From NCBI GenBank assembly GCA_029941865.1, contig JAPYTO010000038.1, positions 1-37,984 of the forward strand: a stretch of 37,984 bases of DNA. Reading direction: 5' to 3'. Source of the DNA: Fuerstiella sp. Its GTDB lineage: Bacteria > Planctomycetota > Planctomycetia > Planctomycetales > Planctomycetaceae. This document shows positions 25,708 to 34,542 of this stretch, piece by piece. How positions within the stretch are numbered: the stretch's first letter is position 1; the number at the start of each line of letters is the position of its first letter. Made by a program: the position numbers and the translations under genes. A model generated the notes under the pieces. That model was given only the letters and a program-made list of their open reading frames with translations. It searched no databases and had not been told where the DNA came from.

Positions 25708-27519
25708 ATGTCCCGACGACGTCGTCATAGAAATCTGCTGACACCGTGGCTGCTGCTGCCCGGTGGACTCATATTGCTTCCATTCCTTCTGTCCGATGCG
25801 GCAGGCGCGACCGCAGACCTGGTTCTGGTCATGCCTTTGCTGCATGTCATCGGAATCACGCTGATCTGGAATCGATGGGGCCGGCCGAAGGGGTGGTGGC
25901 GAATCGCTCTGGCCATCGCCGCCAACTTAACAGCGGCTGCTGTGCCGGTGCTGTTCTGGTTCGGTCTGTGGCGCTACGCCCTTCTATTGGCGGCCGGGGT
26001 CACGCTGCGCATGACCATCGCCGTGAGTGGGTTGTTCTGCGGCGGCGTGATTTTACTTTTGTGTGAAACCATTCGACGCGGAAAACTGCGGTGGCGAACC
26101 TGGGTGCCCGGCCTGCTGAGAATAGGATTCGCTGTGCTGCTGACGGTTCCGGTTCTGGAATTCACCGCCCTGCTGATTGAACGCAGCAAGTTTCAGCCGT
26201 TGCCCATGCCGGGCACTCTGGCGGCGGCAGCAGAAGGTGAGATTCGCATCGCTGCGGTGGGCGGGTCCACGATGCTCGGTTTTCCGTATGAACCGCATTA
26301 CAGCATCGGTCATGTGCTGGCGTGGCAGCTGCGGCAAATGTATCCGGAACACGAAGTCCAGCTTGAGAATCTGGCCGTCACAGGAGCGAATCTGGAACAG
26401 GCGCTGGCCCGACTGGGCGATCTGAAACAGAGGCCGGATGTGATCCTGGTCTATGCCGGACACAATCAGTTCTTCCACCGACTGGAGGAACTGAGTCTGG
26501 CCCGTGCGGCATCCTGGGGAATCATCGACGACTGGATGTCATTGTCTGCGGTTTTCCGAATCGTCAATCCGCTGCTGGCTCAGCAGATGATGGTGACGGA
26601 AACGCCTGACGGTAACGGACACCTGTGCGGCCGCACTATCTGTCCGGAACATTTATTGAAGACGCGACTGAAGCGTTATGCCCGTCAACTGGAAGACTTT
26701 TCCCGCTGGGCATCACAAAACGACATTGCGGTTGTGTTCTGTTCTCCGGTTGCCGGGGAGTCTGATTTTGAACCGAACCTTTCGTTAGGCGATCCAGGTG
26801 ACCTGGAAACGATGGCCGCGATCGAAGAACTGTGGTCGCAGGTTCGATCGTTGCAACAGAACAAGGAATGGACGGGTGCGCTGGATCTCTGTTCCCGCCT
26901 GATTCAGGAATACCCGGACGTTGCCGAGTTTCAATTTCGTGCGGGCGAATGCTGTCTGCAACTTGACAAAGCGGAGGCCGCACGCTCGCACTTCGAAAAC
27001 GCCATTAACATGGACCAGTTTCCGATCCGAGCGTTGGATTCGTATCGGGAGGCCGGACTTCAGGCTGCCAGACAGAACGGCGTGACGTGCGTGGATACTG
27101 AAGACGTTATTCGCCGACACTCGGAGCACGGACTGTTGGGTGCACAATCCTTTCTGGACGGAGTGCACCCCAATCTCAGGTCCACCTATTTGATTGGCCG
27201 GGCGGTCACCGATGCGGCCATGACGGCTGGTGCTTTCCATCGTCACGGCACACCGAATTCCCCGCACCGCCTGACGTTTGCCGAATCCATGCAGGACCAC
27301 AGCATCGAGAGCAACGTCCTGGCCGAAGCCTACGAAACGACAGTCGACGTGCTGAACCGATATTCAGATTTCAGGCCGTTCGATCGAGAACGACGGCTGA
27401 ATAAAGCGGCCGAGTACGCGGCGCTGGCGGCAAAACTGCGGGATCAGAATATCGTGCCGGGCGAGGACGGGACGGAGTCACTGGACGTCGAAGTGCAATA
27501 CCGGGGCTCTGATCGTTGA
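25708..27519 (+). CDS. Membrane-anchored SGNH hydrolase with TPR insert
   Basis: 603 residues. Residues about 12-155 contain roughly five or six membrane helices (LLLPGGLILLPFLL, LVLVMPLLHVIGITLIW, ALLLAAGVTL, GGVILLLCE, IGFAVLLTVPVLEF). An SGNH/GDSL-type hydrolase domain follows: block I VGGSTMLG with S187 as nucleophile, block III YAGHNQFF with N253, and block V DGVHPN with D484 and H487 completing the Ser-Asp-His triad. Between blocks III and V, residues about 370-440 contain TPR-like helices (LDLCSRLIQEYPDVAEFQFRAG, LDKAEAARSHFENAI). SGNH enzymes attached to membrane domains often de-acetylate or esterify envelope glycans, but the substrate here is unknown. The gene is isolated, and the inverted repeats after it may end its transcript. 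Confidence 0.85.
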   Translation: MSRRRRHRNLLTPWLLLPGGLILLPFLLSDAAGATADLVLVMPLLHVIGITLIWNRWGRPKGWWRIALAIAANLTAAAVPVLFWFGLWRYALLLAAGVTLRMTIAVSGLFCGGVILLLCETIRRGKLRWRTWVPGLLRIGFAVLLTVPVLEFTALLIERSKFQPLPMPGTLAAAAEGEIRIAAVGGSTMLGFPYEPHYSIGHVLAWQLRQMYPEHEVQLENLAVTGANLEQALARLGDLKQRPDVILVYAGHNQFFHRLEELSLARAASWGIIDDWMSLSAVFRIVNPLLAQQMMVTETPDGNGHLCGRTICPEHLLKTRLKRYARQLEDFSRWASQNDIAVVFCSPVAGESDFEPNLSLGDPGDLETMAAIEELWSQVRSLQQNKEWTGALDLCSRLIQEYPDVAEFQFRAGECCLQLDKAEAARSHFENAINMDQFPIRALDSYREAGLQAARQNGVTCVDTEDVIRRHSEHGLLGAQSFLDGVHPNLRSTYLIGRAVTDAAMTAGAFHRHGTPNSPHRLTFAESMQDHSIESNVLAEAYETTVDVLNRYSDFRPFDRERRLNKAAEYAALAAKLRDQNIVPGEDGTESLDVEVQYRGSDR

Positions 27520-27551
27520 GCACGAGTGCATTGTCAAATCCTGTTCTTGGG

Positions 27552-27618
27552 GTAGCCGAAGTCGCCTGACTTTGGACGTCATAGACAAGAACTTCCAAAC
27601 TCCGACGAGTTCGGCTAC
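27552..27618. repeat. Asymmetric inverted repeat, copy 1
   Basis: Two 25-base arms, 27552-27576 (begins gtagccgaagtcg) and 27594-27618 (ends gagttcggctac), match at 21 of 25 positions around a 17-base loop. The arm differences recur in copy 2 at 27688-27757, so both are the same element type in the same orientation. No open frame or target duplication is seen. It resembles a MITE- or REP-like element. Confidence 0.75.
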
Positions 27619-27687
27619 GGAACAACGCCAATTCTTAGACGTGACCACGCATTAGTCAGCATCCACATTAAGATTACTAATGGTGAC

Positions 27688-27757
27688 GGTAGCGGAAGTC
27701 GCCAAGACTTTCGGCGTTTCCCCTCGTTTGCCGAAACTCGTGGCGAGTTCCGCTACC
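27688..27757. repeat. Asymmetric inverted repeat, copy 2
   Basis: Two 28-base arms, 27688-27715 (begins ggtagcggaagtcgcc) and 27730-27757 (ends ggcgagttccgctacc), match at 25 of 28 positions with a 14-base loop. Lying between convergent genes, the RNA form would be a very stable hairpin and may end or protect transcripts from either side. It is diverged from copy 1 but clearly related to it. Confidence 0.8.
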
Positions 27758-27856
27758 AGTAAACTTAACATGGACAGACTATAGTTAGCCAACGCCACTT
27801 TGCGGCTCAACACACGTATTCGTCGGCGTTTGCGCGACATGTGAACGGCATGGCTG

Positions 27857-27891
27857 TAGCCGCCGTCGCCCCCCAAAAACACCGGCGGCTA
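27857..27891. repeat. 9-base inverted repeat near the DUF1501 gene end
   Basis: tagccgccg (27857-27865) and cggcggcta (27883-27891) are exact complements with a 17-base loop containing a C-run and an A-run. On the minus strand it lies about 80 bases after the DUF1501 stop. It may be a terminator-like hairpin or a third, unrelated repeat. The rest of the 449-base spacer (27520-27968) shows no gene. Confidence 0.5.
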
Positions 27892-27968
27892 GCGCCGAGC
27901 CGCTGACAGAATGTGGCGATGTCCAATCAGACATATGTGGCGCGCACGTCGCTTCTCTGCTGAACGAA

Positions 27969-29393
27969 TTATGTCAGCAGCTCATTGACCACACGACCGT
28001 GCACATCCGTCAGACGATACTCGCGGCCCTGAAACCGGAATGTCAGTTTTTCGTGATCAAAACCGAGTTGATTCAGCAGCGTGGCGTGAAGGTCGTGAAC
28101 GTGGACCTGTTCGTCGACAACACCAAAGCCAAGGTCATCCGTCTTGCCATAACTGTGTCCTGCTTTGAAGCCGCCTCCGGCGACCCACATCGTGAACGCG
28201 TTAATGTGATGATCACGGCCAGGTAGTGATTTACGCACTTCACCCATCGGCGTACGTCCGAACTCGCCGCCCCAGATGACGATGGTGTCGTCCAGCAGGC
28301 CACGCTGCTTCAGATCTTTGATCAACGCCGCGGAAGGCTGATCAACTTCGCCACAACGCTTGTCCAATGCCGAACCAATATTCTGACCCGGGTTTCCGTG
28401 GTCGTCCCAGTCCGTGTGATACAGCTGAACAAAGCGCACGCCGCGTTCGATCAGACGCCGGGCCAGCAGGCAGTTATTGGCATACGAATTGGCCCCGGGT
28501 TCGGCACCATAAAGATCCAAAATGTGCTTCGGTTCCGACCCGATGTCCATCAGCTCCGGAGCACTGGTCTGCATGCGATAGGCCATTTCATAGGCCCGCA
28601 TGCGGGTGGCGATTTCCGGGTCGCCGGTCAGGTCGAGACGCTGTTGGTTTAGATTCCCGACCAGATCAAAGAATTCGCGTTGCCGTTCCGAATTGATGCC
28701 GGCGGGACTGTTCAGATTCAAAATCGCATCGCCGGTTCCACGAAAGGGCACCCCCTGAAACGTCGTGGGCAAAAAACCGCTGGCCCACAAAGCGTTACCC
28801 GCTCGAGGACCGCGGGGGCCGGATTGCAGCACCACAAATCCCGGGTGGTTGTTCGATTCGCTGCCTAGACCATACGTCACCCATGACCCCATGCTGGGAC
28901 GTCCGGGCGTCTGGAAACCACTGTTCATGAACAGTTTCGCCGGACCGTGGTTGAAGACGTCCGTCACCATTCCTCGCACCATGCAGAGATCATCTGCGAC
29001 AGTGCCCAGATGCGGCAGCAGCTCGCTGACCTCCATGCCGCACTGACCATGGCGTCGGAATCGGCGTTCCGACCCCAGCAGAGTGGCTCCCTTTTTGATG
29101 AAGGCAAAGCTTTTCTCTTTGTCGAAGAAGGAATCCGGCGCGACCTCACCACTCATTTGCTGCAGTTGCGGCTTTTGTTCGAACAGTTCCAGCTGGCTGG
29201 GCCCACCCGCCATAAACAGATAGATAACCCGCTTTGCCTTCGCGGGAAAATGGCACTGTCGCGCAGATTCTGACTCGGTGGAACTTGCCGACGCCGTTTC
29301 CTGCGCCAGCAGATCCGCCAGAGCCATGGCTCCGACACCCACGCCGCAGTCGCGAAAAAAGTGACGCCGTGTGTTGTCACATTCGATATTCAT
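27969..29393 (-). CDS. DUF1501 protein (sulfatase-fold, Tat-exported)
   Basis: 474 residues. The N-terminus has a twin-arginine signal (TRRHFFRDCGVGVGAMALADLLA), so it is exported folded. The body is the DUF1501 domain, distantly related to alkaline phosphatase/sulfatases: KAKRVIYLFMAGGPSQLELFEQKP, GRPSMGSWVTYGLGS, FVQLYHTDWDDHG, VIWGGEFGRTPMGE, GRDHHINAFTMWVAGGG. It starts 17 bases after the DUF1549/DUF1553 gene and is certainly in the same operon. This pairing is one of the most repeated gene pairs in planctomycete genomes. The biochemical role is not established; a link to degradation of extracellular glycans or to envelope redox chemistry is an inference from family context. Confidence 0.95.
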   Translation of the reverse strand: MNIECDNTRRHFFRDCGVGVGAMALADLLAQETASASSTESESARQCHFPAKAKRVIYLFMAGGPSQLELFEQKPQLQQMSGEVAPDSFFDKEKSFAFIKKGATLLGSERRFRRHGQCGMEVSELLPHLGTVADDLCMVRGMVTDVFNHGPAKLFMNSGFQTPGRPSMGSWVTYGLGSESNNHPGFVVLQSGPRGPRAGNALWASGFLPTTFQGVPFRGTGDAILNLNSPAGINSERQREFFDLVGNLNQQRLDLTGDPEIATRMRAYEMAYRMQTSAPELMDIGSEPKHILDLYGAEPGANSYANNCLLARRLIERGVRFVQLYHTDWDDHGNPGQNIGSALDKRCGEVDQPSAALIKDLKQRGLLDDTIVIWGGEFGRTPMGEVRKSLPGRDHHINAFTMWVAGGGFKAGHSYGKTDDLGFGVVDEQVHVHDLHATLLNQLGFDHEKLTFRFQGREYRLTDVHGRVVNELLT

Positions 29394-29410
29394 GAAAGTT
29401 GATCCGGGGT

Positions 29411-32400
29411 CTATTCCCGAGTGACGAATTCATCGGCATTCATCAATGCTCGCGCGACGGCGGTCCATGATGCAGCGAATTCGGGGGGATACGAGTCTGC
29501 ATATTCTTTCGGAGCCACCTCCATGGCGGCTGTGGGATCGGCCTTGAACTGCGTTGCCTGCTGTTGCTGAAATTCAGCGACCAGCGTGGCCTCCGCGGTC
29601 GTGGGAGACCGGGCATAACAAACCCGAAACACCTCTTCGATGCGGTGTTCGTTGGCTGCCGCATCTGTACCGTTTGCAATATTCAACAGTCGATTGGCCA
29701 AACCCTGAGCCATCTCGAAAAAGGTTTTGTCGTTGGCCATCGTCAGCGATTGCAAGGGAGTGTTAGAACGCGGCCGCCGAGTGCAGACAGACTGAAAGTC
29801 CGGGGCGTCGAACGTTGTCAGCATTGGATATGGTGCGCTGCGGTAGAAATGGGTGTACAGGGCGCGGCGGAATCGATCGTCGCCGGCAGAGGTCGTCCAC
29901 GTTTTCTTTGTCTGGGTGAATGCGTAGACGCCTTCCGGTTGCGGCGGTCGCACGCTCGGGCCGCCGATCTTCGGACTTAACAGTCCGCTGGCGGAAAGGC
30001 CGATGTCGCGAACGATCTCGGCATCAACTCGCAGCCGATTCTGTCGACCGAGCAGCAGGTTTCTCGGATCAGCCTCATCCAGATCCAACCGCCGATGCGA
30101 CGCCTGCCGATACGTTGCCGAAGTGACGATCAATTCGTGCAGCGTTTTCAACGACCAGCCGGACGACATAAATTCGTTCGCCAACCAATCCAGTAATTCG
30201 GGGTGCGTTGGATAAGACCCCTGGGTGCCAAAGTCATTTTCTGTTTCCACCAGGCCCCGACCAAAGTAGCGCATCCAGACTCGATTGACGGTAACACGTG
30301 CTGTCAGCGGATTTTCTTTGCTGACCAGCCAGCGTGCGAGTTCCAGGCGATTCTGAGCATCGCCGGTCAGCGGTGGCAGCACACCGGGAACGTCGGGTTG
30401 CAGAAGTCCGGTGTCTTTGTCTTTCCGCAGAAAATCACCTCGAATGTGGATGTACGTTTCCCGTGCCTTGTCCAGTTCCCGCATGACCATCGTCTTGACC
30501 GTACGGCCCAGCCCGATTTTCTTCCGCAGCTCACTGACATGCGATGTTGCGCGGCGCTGTGCTACGTCCGCTTTGGTGAATTCGGCGGCGATCAGCTTCT
30601 TGTGTTCGGCCGTCCGTTTATCCGTGGCAACATCCAGCGCCGCCAGCAATTCTTCATGCAATACAGAAGCGGGCGCCGTGCTGGATGCGTCCACGGCAAA
30701 ACGACCAATATTGTAGTTCGCATTGACTTCATGCCGCAGAATCACCGTCAGAGAACCTGAGCCGAATGGCAGAGGCTCCGCAAACACAAGATGCGCCTCG
30801 TGCGGCGCGTTCATCTTCACGCCGGCGCGGGATCCTTTTCCGATGTTAATGGCCCAGCCAGACTTCGCGCTGCCGTTGATGATGTTGCTGACAGGATGTC
30901 CAGGCTGAGAATGGTCCGACTGAACATGGTTGATGGCCACAGGCTTGTCACCGACAAGGACCTCAACGCGCGACAGCACAAAATTGCCGTTCCCAGCATG
31001 GCCTGGACCGTTCTTCGGCAGACTGTCGTGAGGCAGGACTCGCAACCGCAGAGCAGCAACGGGATCATCTGTCGGCGGGAACCGCACGGTATACGTTTCC
31101 ATCGCTGCACCCTGCCCGGCGAGGATCGAATGATCATCCAACGTCTGCAGCTTCGCCCCGCCGGCCGCGTTCAGTTCGGTGGCGACCAGTGATTTCCAAT
31201 CGGCCCGCGGTTGCTCGGTGCGTGCGACCTGTATTGTCTGTTCCCATGCCGCCTGGCGTTTCGATTTCGTCTTCGTCAGTTTGGAAAACTCGGCTTTCGC
31301 ATCAACCAGCTCCGCCTGCAGTTCCGGATCAATGTTTTTCAGCAGCAGCTCGCCTTCGCTAACGTCCACCGTCGGGCCGACATTGTTCACATCAACCGTG
31401 TGATTGAAGAAGGCAAAAAACTGATAAAACTCTTGCTGGCTGATCGGATCAAATTTGTGGCTGTGGCATTGAGCACATCCGAGGGTCAGGCCCAGCCAGA
31501 CAGCTCCGGTCGTGTTGACTCTGTCGACAACCTCTTCATTGCGAAACTGTTCATTATCCGTGCCACCTTCCTGATTGATCAATGTGTTGCGATGAAATCC
31601 CGTGGCCACGAGTTGCGGCTTCGAGGGATCCGGCAGCAGGTCACCAGCAAGTTGTTCGATGGTAAAGCGATCAAAAGGCATGTCATCATTGATCGCACGG
31701 ATAACCCAGTCACGATACGGCCACATCACCCGATCACCATCAATCGTGTATCCGTGCGAATCCGCGTATCGAGCCTGATCCAGCCAGTATCGCCCCCAGC
31801 GTTCGCCGTAATGCGGACTGTTGAGCAAGTCCTGCACGAGCGCCCTGACAGCGGTCTCAGAATCCCCTGCGTAGTGCGCGGCAAACGAATCGACAGCACC
31901 GGGGTCCGGCAGAAGTCCGATCAAATCAAGATACGTGCGTCTGATCAGCGTGCGTGCAACAGCTGGCGGCGACGGACTCACCCCGTGTCGCTGCAGTTTT
32001 TCGAATACGAATCGGTCGATGGGATTCTGTACTTGCTGCGTCCACTGCGGGTCAACCGTCGGAGGCTCGACATCCGCAATGGGCAGAAACGACCAGTGTT
32101 CCTGATAGGTCGCTCCCTGATCGATCCAGGCTCGCAACAGAGCGATTTCGCGGGCGTTCAGACTCTTGCCCGTTTCCACCGGCGGCATTCGCTCGTCGGG
32201 ATCCTCAGTAAGAATCCGTGCCATCATGCTCGAGTGATCCGCCTGGCCTGCCACGATGGCCGCATTTCCATCTCGATCTGCGACGGCACTCTTGCGCTCG
32301 TCCAGCCGCAATTCCGCTTCCCGAGCTTCTGAATCCGGTCCATGACACTGAAAACACTTGTCCGAGAGGATCGGGCGGATGTCGCGATTGAAGTGAATGA

Positions 32401-32494
32401 CAGTTGCTGAGTCGTCAACTTCCTGCGCCGAGGTGGCGCTGACTGACGCCGGCAACAGGCAGAGCATCGCGATGATTGGAAGTCGACTGGTCAT
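29411..32494 (-). CDS. PSD1 and planctomycete cytochrome c domain protein (DUF1549/DUF1553)
   Basis: 1027 residues with a signal peptide (LPIIAMLCLLPASVSATSAQ). The planctomycete cytochrome c domain follows immediately: FNRDIRPILSDKCFQCHGPD with haem motif C47-F-Q-C50-H51, then LRLDERKSA and RMPPVETGKSL. The DUF1549 domain begins near NPIDRFVFEKLQRHGVSPSP and carries LLNSPHYGERWGRYWLDQARYADSHGY and QLAGDLLP. The middle holds a concanavalin-like or beta-rich insert. DUF1553 follows (LARWLVSKENPLTARVTVNR, FGRGLVETENDFGTQG) and ends with CTRRPRSNTPLQSLTMAND. It is exported, probably haem-bearing and periplasmic, and encoded upstream of its usual partner DUF1501. Reaction and substrate are unknown. 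Confidence 0.95.
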   Translation of the reverse strand: MTSRLPIIAMLCLLPASVSATSAQEVDDSATVIHFNRDIRPILSDKCFQCHGPDSEAREAELRLDERKSAVADRDGNAAIVAGQADHSSMMARILTEDPDERMPPVETGKSLNAREIALLRAWIDQGATYQEHWSFLPIADVEPPTVDPQWTQQVQNPIDRFVFEKLQRHGVSPSPPAVARTLIRRTYLDLIGLLPDPGAVDSFAAHYAGDSETAVRALVQDLLNSPHYGERWGRYWLDQARYADSHGYTIDGDRVMWPYRDWVIRAINDDMPFDRFTIEQLAGDLLPDPSKPQLVATGFHRNTLINQEGGTDNEQFRNEEVVDRVNTTGAVWLGLTLGCAQCHSHKFDPISQQEFYQFFAFFNHTVDVNNVGPTVDVSEGELLLKNIDPELQAELVDAKAEFSKLTKTKSKRQAAWEQTIQVARTEQPRADWKSLVATELNAAGGAKLQTLDDHSILAGQGAAMETYTVRFPPTDDPVAALRLRVLPHDSLPKNGPGHAGNGNFVLSRVEVLVGDKPVAINHVQSDHSQPGHPVSNIINGSAKSGWAINIGKGSRAGVKMNAPHEAHLVFAEPLPFGSGSLTVILRHEVNANYNIGRFAVDASSTAPASVLHEELLAALDVATDKRTAEHKKLIAAEFTKADVAQRRATSHVSELRKKIGLGRTVKTMVMRELDKARETYIHIRGDFLRKDKDTGLLQPDVPGVLPPLTGDAQNRLELARWLVSKENPLTARVTVNRVWMRYFGRGLVETENDFGTQGSYPTHPELLDWLANEFMSSGWSLKTLHELIVTSATYRQASHRRLDLDEADPRNLLLGRQNRLRVDAEIVRDIGLSASGLLSPKIGGPSVRPPQPEGVYAFTQTKKTWTTSAGDDRFRRALYTHFYRSAPYPMLTTFDAPDFQSVCTRRPRSNTPLQSLTMANDKTFFEMAQGLANRLLNIANGTDAAANEHRIEEVFRVCYARSPTTAEATLVAEFQQQQATQFKADPTAAMEVAPKEYADSYPPEFAASWTAVARALMNADEFVTRE

Positions 32495-32814
32495 GATTTG
32501 GTCGGATCGCCGGTGGGACTGTCAGGCAGGAATCGTCGTTCGCCGTGCGGCCACCGCTGCAGCGAGACGTAAATGAAGGCTGATGATTGTATCCGAATGC
32601 CCGGCTGCAATCAGCTGTTCTCCCGGAATTGCGATGAGATGCTGCGGAGCAAGGGGATTGGTTCGGACGCAACAACTCAATACGAAACCGGCACGTCGTC
32701 TGCACCACAGGCAATGTCGGCCATCGTGCTGCCACACGCCGCTGACCATGTACTTGTGGCCTGGGCCGGATTTGACGAGAATCCCGGCCAGTTCAATATC
32801 AATCCGAGGAATCC
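32495..32814. other. Divergent promoter spacer
   Basis: 320 bases between the DUF1549/DUF1553 gene (-) and the antiporter (+). Both promoters should be here. GAGGA at about 32804-32808 is a good ribosome binding site for the antiporter. No gene, repeat or clear operator is seen. Confidence 0.45.
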
Positions 32815-34497
32815 ATGCTCGCTGACGCCAACGTGTTACTGACCCTTGCGGTCATTCTTATCGCCGGAACCGTGTCTGGCAATCTGGCAAAGCTGCTGCA
32901 TTTGCCGTCTGTGACAGGACAGATTGTGGCCGGCGTCCTGATGGGAGCTTCGGTCTTTAACGTGCTGACCGAGGAAAGCCTGCATTCGCTGCAACCGCTG
33001 GTCGACTTCGCATTGGGGCTGATGGCTGTCGCCGTCGGCACTCATCTGAATTTCAGTCGCCTCAAAGTCGCTCGGCGCCGCTTGTTGATGCTGTTGCTGC
33101 TGGAAGCGACTCTGACGCCGCTGATTGTGTACAGCGGACTGATAATCTTTACGGACATCACGTCGTCAACAGCTCTGCTGCTGGCGACCCTTGCGATTTC
33201 CACGGCTCCGGCCACAGTGCTGGCCATTGTCAAGGAGACGGCGTCCAAGGGATCGTTCGTTATGACGTTGCTGGCTGGCGTCGCGCTGAACAATCTGGCG
33301 TGCATCATCCTGTTTGAACTCGCCAGAACAGTTGCCCGGACCGCCGTCGCTCCGAACGCCTCGGTCAACTTTATGGTCCCGTTGGGGGCGATCTGCCAAA
33401 GTCTGCTGCTGGGATTTGCAATCGGAGTTCTGTTAATTATCGTGACACTTCGAGTTGTTCGGACCGATCGATTGTCGGCGTTATCACTGATCGCCATTTT
33501 GTTAACGACTGGTCTGACGGAGTATCTGGAGTTGTCTGTGCTGCTGGCCTGCCTGTGTATGGGCATGACGCTGACCAATCTTACACCCGACAAAGAAGAA
33601 ATTGGGCACCAGGTTTTTGACAGTTTCGAAAGCGCGATCTTCGCCGTTTTCTTCACAGTCGCGGGCATGGAGCTTCGCTTCGAATCACTGGCGATGGGCG
33701 GACTGCTGGCGGTGATCGCGTTCGCAGGTCGATTGATTGGCAAGGTGACGGCCGGTCATATGGCCATGAGACTTGCCGGTGCAACACTGCGGTTTCGCCG
33801 CTGGATCGGGCTTTCGCTGATCCCCCAGGCCGGTCTGGCAGTCGGTTTAATGTTGCTGGTAACCGAAGACCCTGCCTTTGCTGCGATCCGCGAATTGTTC
33901 CTGGCCGTCGTGCTGGCCATGGTTCTGTTGAATGAAACGACCGGACCAATCCTGACTCGAATGGGGCTGAAGAAGTCCGGTGATTTTGGTCGTGACCGCG
34001 CTCGAATTCTGGACTTCCTTTCTGAGCACAACATCACAACCGAATTGGCAGGTCCGGACAAGCAGACCGCCATTCGGCAACTGGCCGCCCTGACTGTCGA
34101 CGTGCACAAGCTGTCAATCGATGCCGAGACGCTGTTTGAAGCCGTGATGGAAGGCGAACGACGCTCGTCAACGTGCGTTGGCGAAGGTCTGGCCCTGCCA
34201 CACGCTCGACTGGATGTGGGTGAAAAAATCATTGGAGCGATGGGGATCAGTCGCACGGGGCTTTCACTGGCGACGCCCGATCACCGTCCCGTACACTGTA
34301 TGGTCCTGATCATCACGCCGACATCAATGCCGGAACGCCACTTGGAGGTCCTGCAGGCTCTGGCCGCGTCCATTGGGCGAGACCGTTCCATTCAACAGCA
34401 ACTTTACCACATTGATTCGCCGGCGCATGCTGACGAACTGCTGCACCTGGATCAGCAGTTCGAGGACTGGAATTACTATCTGGAAGACGCAGAGTAG
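32815..34497 (+). CDS. CPA2 cation:proton antiporter fused to PTS EIIA domain
   Basis: 560 residues; GAGGA 5 bases before the ATG. Residues 1 to about 390 form a Na+/H+ exchanger-type membrane domain of the CPA2/KefB class with about 12 helices (LLHLPSVTGQIVAGVLMG, LVDFALGLMAVAVGTHLN, STALLLATLAISTAPATVLAIV, FDSFESAIFAVFFTVAGMEL). Residues about 400-545 are an EIIA domain of the fructose/nitrogen PTS type, with the phospho-acceptor H463 in the motif GEGLALPHARLD. In PTS-Ntr systems EIIA controls K+ transport, so phosphorylation of this domain could gate ion exchange directly. No HPr or EI gene is in the window, so the phosphate donor is unknown. It lacks the usual TrkA-N nucleotide domain of KefB. 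The following isomerase gene is 45 bases downstream, probably co-transcribed. Confidence 0.9.
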   Translation: MLADANVLLTLAVILIAGTVSGNLAKLLHLPSVTGQIVAGVLMGASVFNVLTEESLHSLQPLVDFALGLMAVAVGTHLNFSRLKVARRRLLMLLLLEATLTPLIVYSGLIIFTDITSSTALLLATLAISTAPATVLAIVKETASKGSFVMTLLAGVALNNLACIILFELARTVARTAVAPNASVNFMVPLGAICQSLLLGFAIGVLLIIVTLRVVRTDRLSALSLIAILLTTGLTEYLELSVLLACLCMGMTLTNLTPDKEEIGHQVFDSFESAIFAVFFTVAGMELRFESLAMGGLLAVIAFAGRLIGKVTAGHMAMRLAGATLRFRRWIGLSLIPQAGLAVGLMLLVTEDPAFAAIRELFLAVVLAMVLLNETTGPILTRMGLKKSGDFGRDRARILDFLSEHNITTELAGPDKQTAIRQLAALTVDVHKLSIDAETLFEAVMEGERRSSTCVGEGLALPHARLDVGEKIIGAMGISRTGLSLATPDHRPVHCMVLIITPTSMPERHLEVLQALAASIGRDRSIQQQLYHIDSPAHADELLHLDQQFEDWNYYLEDAE

Positions 34498-34542
34498 CCT
34501 GGATCGAATTGAATTCCTTGTGAGTTTGGAGGCCGGAATCAC

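Noticed and set aside
31211-32332. 373-codon plus-strand open frame
   Set aside because: Antisense to the DUF1549/DUF1553 gene; no family features.
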